From contig CAMPKU010000210.1 of the NCBI GenBank assembly GCA_946887385.1, positions 1 through 7,793 on the forward strand: a DNA stretch of 7,793 nt. Direction: 5' to 3'. The position numbers and the translations under genes are program-made. This DNA is from an uncultured Gammaproteobacteria bacterium. GTDB taxonomy: Bacteria; Pseudomonadota; Gammaproteobacteria; Rariloculales; Rariloculaceae. The notes below the pieces were generated by a model. The model had not been told where the DNA came from. It ran no database searches and saw nothing but the letters and a program-made list of their open reading frames with translations. Numbering within the stretch: the first letter of the stretch is position 1; every line of letters begins with the position of its first letter. Below, piece by piece: positions 7,197-7,793 of this stretch.

Positions 7197-7222
7197 TAGC
7201 ACTCACTTTGGCTGAGTGCTAA
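7196..7222 (+). promoter_or_regulatory. CIRCE operator (HrcA binding site)
   Basis: TTAGCACTC (7196-7204), nine spacer bases (7205-7213) and GAGTGCTAA (7214-7222) match the CIRCE consensus at every position. CIRCE is the binding site of the heat-shock repressor HrcA, which dissociates when the GroE chaperonin is titrated by unfolded proteins. It overlaps the last base of the proposed -10 box and the expected transcription start. The transcript would carry most of the repeat in its 5' untranslated region, 63 bases before the groES ATG. The genome should therefore encode an hrcA gene outside this window. Confidence 0.97.
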
Positions 7223-7285
7223 TAAATCGCGCCGGCCATTCAAATCAGTCAGAAAATCATATAGTTGAATCAAGGGAGAGCAGCT

Positions 7286-7576
7286 ATGAAACTTCGTCCC
7301 CTCCATGATCGCGTCGTGATCCGGCGCACAGAGGAAGAGCGCAAGTCCCCCGGCGGTATCGTAATTCCCGATACGGCCACCGAAAAACCGATCAAAGGCG
7401 AAGTCCTCGCCGTCGGCAAAGGCAAAATTCTAGAGAACGGCGAAGTGCGCCCCCTCGATCTGAAGAAGGGCGACAAAGTGCTGTTCGGCAAGTACTCGGG
7501 CACCGAGGTCAAGGTCGACGGCGAAGACCTGCTCGTCATGCGCGAAGACGACGTCATGGCCGTCATCGAAAAATAA
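7286..7576 (+). CDS. groES: Co-chaperonin GroES (Hsp10)
   Basis: GroES forms the seven-subunit lid that closes the GroEL folding chamber in the cytoplasm. The protein has 96 residues (E. coli 97). [14 protein letters not shown] (1-14) is the typical start. The mobile loop that contacts GroEL lies at about 17-32 and includes GGIVIPD (23-29). Conserved [10 protein letters not shown] (38-47) and [17 protein letters not shown] (60-76) follow, and the chain ends with DDVMAVIEK. The ATG at 7286 is chosen because AAGGGAGAG (7272-7280) is well placed as a Shine-Dalgarno and because family proteins begin at this Met. An in-frame TTG at 7265 lies upstream of that site and would add seven unrelated residues. 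GroEL follows after 41 bases. Confidence 0.98.
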   Translation: MKLRPLHDRVVIRRTEEERKSPGGIVIPDTATEKPIKGEVLAVGKGKILENGEVRPLDLKKGDKVLFGKYSGTEVKVDGEDLLVMREDDVMAVIEK

Positions 7577-7602
7577 CCTCCACCTCTCACCACTTTACGT
7601 AA

Positions 7603-7793
<191 letters not shown>

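Noticed and set aside
7238..7270. Inverted repeat ATTCAA / TTGAAT in the groES leader
   Set aside because: Six AT-rich pairs with a 21-base loop would be unstable and are likely by chance. It was not called a thermosensor.

Overview
The window is a compact, GC-rich piece of bacterial chromosome. It looks like the core genome of a gammaproteobacterium. The gene order dsbD, a TlpA-like thioredoxin gene, aroQ, accB, accC, prmA and a DUF3426 zinc-ribbon gene is the kind of conserved block I associate with Pseudomonas and Xanthomonas relatives. A perfect CIRCE operator before groES points to an HrcA-regulated lineage, such as the Xanthomonadales or Nevskiales/Steroidobacter-type groups. The assignment is inference from gene order and protein similarity recalled from memory; no search was run.

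Layout. Positions 1-7080 carry eight genes, all on the minus strand. In order of transcription they are cutA (7080-6736), dsbD (6739-4505), a membrane-anchored TlpA-family thioredoxin (4493-3879), aroQ (3794-3348), accB (3347-2898), accC (2862-1519), prmA (1522-635) and a zinc-ribbon/DUF3426 protein that runs off the left edge (583-1). Most junctions are extremely tight: an ATGA overlap, a stop codon touching the next start, and a GTGA overlap. Together with the lack of any recognisable terminator, this suggests one long operon or a few overlapping transcripts. From 7081 to 7285 lies a divergent regulatory region. Beyond it, on the plus strand, are groES (7286-7576) and the first 58 codons of groEL (from 7618).

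How the genes work together. DsbD carries electrons from cytoplasmic thioredoxin across the inner membrane, and the adjacent TlpA-like protein is a plausible recipient. AccB and AccC are the biotin carrier and biotin carboxylase of acetyl-CoA carboxylase (fatty acid synthesis). AroQ is the type II dehydroquinase of the shikimate pathway. PrmA methylates ribosomal protein L11. GroES and GroEL are the major chaperonin, here under apparent HrcA/CIRCE control.

No phage, transposon, CRISPR array, defence system or RNA gene was seen, and I do not see a new biological system. The most unusual points are a DsbD with two complete N-terminal redox modules in tandem and a PrmA that has lost several normally conserved residues between its two domains without any change in length.
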